64,000 nt of DNA, taken from assembly GCF_003048615.2 (NCBI RefSeq), contig NZ_CP049263.1:868001-932000 (forward strand). Direction: 5' to 3'. Within the stretch, counting starts at the first letter, position 1. Each line of letters opens with the position of its first letter. The translations under genes were made by a program, and so were the position numbers. The notes beneath the pieces are model-generated. The model made no database searches. It had not been told where the DNA came from and worked only from the letters and a program-made list of their open reading frames with translations. This document shows, one piece after another, positions 62,987 to 64,000 of the stretch. This DNA comes from Campylobacter concisus (GTDB taxonomy: Bacteria > Campylobacterota > Campylobacteria > Campylobacterales > Campylobacteraceae).

Positions 62987-63646
62987 ATGAAAAAATATCT
63001 ACTACTTTTAACTGCTCTATTTTTTGCAGGTTGCTTAAACGTCATCGGCATCGGAGAGACGCCAAAGCAAGATGACTCATGGCAGCAGCCAAAGGACGAA
63101 AAGGTGGTGCAAAACAAAGAGCAAATTTCAAAAAATGCGATCGATCTTTTAACACCAAAGTGCGAGAGCGGCGATGCTGAAGCTTGCAACGATTTGGGTG
63201 TAAATTTTGAGCTTATGAAAGAGTATGACAATGCCTACGCAAACTACAAAAAAGCTTGCGATGCGAAGGTGCAGCTTGCTTGCTCAAACCTTGGCACGCT
63301 CTATGAAAACGGTCTTGGCGTAAAAAAAGATCCAAAAAAAGCGGTCGAAATTTACAAAGATAGCTGCAATAGTGGCGGTGTGCAAGCTTGCTATCATCTA
63401 GGCAACGCCTACCGCAAGGGTGAGATCGTAAAACAAGACTACTATCTAGCGATGGAAGCCTACACAAACGCTTGCAACGCTGGAGATCTCCCAAGCTGCG
63501 CAAATATCGGCGCGATGTATGAGCTAGGTCTTGGCATGAACAAGGACGAAAAGAGAGCTTATGGGATTTACAAAGTCGCTTGCTTTCGTGGCCTAAACAA
63601 GGCGTGCCCACAGATGAAAAGGCTTGGCGCAAAGCTTGGCATGTAA
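62987..63646 (+). CDS. Hcp-like cysteine-rich Sel1 lipoprotein
   Basis: A 219-residue lipoprotein with lipobox FFAGC (signal about 1-17) and four Sel1-like repeats that each hold a pair of cysteines seven residues apart (for example CESGDAEAC, CDAKVQLAC, CNSGGVQAC, CNAGDLPSC), as in Helicobacter cysteine-rich proteins. Those disulfide-linked helix pairs bind peptidoglycan-like ligands. It starts with ATG at 62987 after AAAGGATAAAA, not at an upstream in-frame ATG. A second copy follows. Confidence 0.85.
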   Translation: MKKYLLLLTALFFAGCLNVIGIGETPKQDDSWQQPKDEKVVQNKEQISKNAIDLLTPKCESGDAEACNDLGVNFELMKEYDNAYANYKKACDAKVQLACSNLGTLYENGLGVKKDPKKAVEIYKDSCNSGGVQACYHLGNAYRKGEIVKQDYYLAMEAYTNACNAGDLPSCANIGAMYELGLGMNKDEKRAYGIYKVACFRGLNKACPQMKRLGAKLGM

Positions 63647-63658
63647 GTAGGAAAATAA

Positions 63659-64000
63659 GTGAAAAAAGTTTTAAATTTTGGACTTATCGTAGCTGCTAGC
63701 TTTATGTTAAGTGGCTGTTGGTCGTGGCAAAAGATGGTTAGCTTTGGCTTTTGGCAAAGTGATGAGGAGGCTAGGGCGGAGCGTCTTGAGCTCGAAAAAG
63801 AGAAGATGGTACAAAACTGCGAGAGCGGAAATAGCGTCGACTGCAACAACCTAGCTGTAAATTTTAGCAATGAAAAGGACTTTGTAAAGGCAAAAGGCTA
63901 CTACGAAAAGGCTTGCAATGCTGGGCTTGCAACTGCTTGCTCAAATTTGGGTCAAATTTATGAGCAAGGGCTAGTTGATGAGCAAAAAGACATAGAAAAG
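63659..64000 (+). CDS. Second Hcp-like lipoprotein (3' end cut by window)
   Basis: The first 114 residues of a protein starting with GTG after TAGGA at proper distance. It has a signal peptide with lipobox MLSGC (residues about 1-20) and the same Cys-x7-Cys repeats (CESGNSVDC, CNAGLATAC). It starts 12 bases after the previous gene, so the two are tandem paralogues. The gene continues beyond the window. Confidence 0.8.
   Translation, partial: MKKVLNFGLIVAASFMLSGCWSWQKMVSFGFWQSDEEARAERLELEKEKMVQNCESGNSVDCNNLAVNFSNEKDFVKAKGYYEKACNAGLATACSNLGQIYEQGLVDEQKDIEK

Overview
The window reads as chromosomal DNA of a Campylobacter species, most likely of the C. concisus/C. curvus group. The support is gene content and local gene orders known from C. 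jejuni: htrA-cprR-cprS, hemA-proS-(fxsA)-hemC-ubiD, flgL-ftsK, cytochrome c553/gmhB-hldD-hldE-gmhA, gyrA-flgP-flgQ-flgR-asd, hemE plus a radical SAM gene, and tilS-rimO-prfB. Promoters are of the Campylobacter type (extended -10 TATAAT, weak -35) and the base composition is AT-rich with very frequent AAATTT. Genes are packed tightly, with many 4-26 nt overlaps and frequent TTG/GTG starts. The species name is an inference from memory of gene order, not a database result.

Layout. 1-3.4 kb: 3' part of the HtrA periplasmic protease, the CprRS-type two-component system and a small conserved gene. 3.4-4.2 kb: a gene-poor stretch with imperfect repeats and a GC-richer, hairpin-forming core. 4.2-16 kb: O-acetylhomoserine sulfhydrylase (reverse strand), then a long forward run for polyprenyl-diphosphate, haem and menaquinone precursors (ispB, hemA, proS, hemC, ubiD). 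The hemC-ubiD junction holds accessory genes: a possible immunity-like protein, a Tat-signal remnant and an LRAT/NlpC-P60-fold protein. 16-24 kb (reverse): yjiH/yjiG-like membrane pair with an M20 peptidase, ppk, a Nudix hydrolase, mgtE and an M23 peptidase; a 26-residue membrane peptide lies between ppk and the Nudix gene. 24-32 kb: PgbA-like and YihY-like proteins, an uncharacterised protein with a phosphoesterase, an aldehyde dehydrogenase, a Met/Lys/Asp-rich periplasmic repeat protein in an operon with a second two-component system, and an AEC transporter.

32-40 kb: an uncharacterised 586-residue EF-hand protein behind a sigma-28-like promoter, tRNA-Leu, HU, YaaA, flgL (sigma-54 and sigma-28-like promoters) and ftsK (apparent ATT start). 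40-45 kb: tRNA-Gln and initiator tRNA-Met, a decayed gene, cytochrome c553 and the complete ADP-heptose pathway. 45-52 kb: gyrA, the flagellar basal-disk genes flgP/flgQ, flgR, asd and a yqhA-type gene behind a C9T9 tract. 52-64 kb: hemE, radical SAM gene, pdxY, prs, tilS, rimO, panC, prfB, and a set of Sel1/Hcp-like lipoproteins around an RclA-like flavin disulfide reductase. The last lipoprotein runs off the window.

The genes are mostly housekeeping and envelope functions. Motility genes occur in three places (the EF-hand gene, flgL, and flgP/Q/R) and appear linked by sigma-54/sigma-28 control. The less explained elements are the EF-hand protein, the Met-rich protein with its two-component system, the hemC-ubiD insertion, the 26-residue membrane peptide, and FlgR, which lacks a C-terminal DNA-binding domain.
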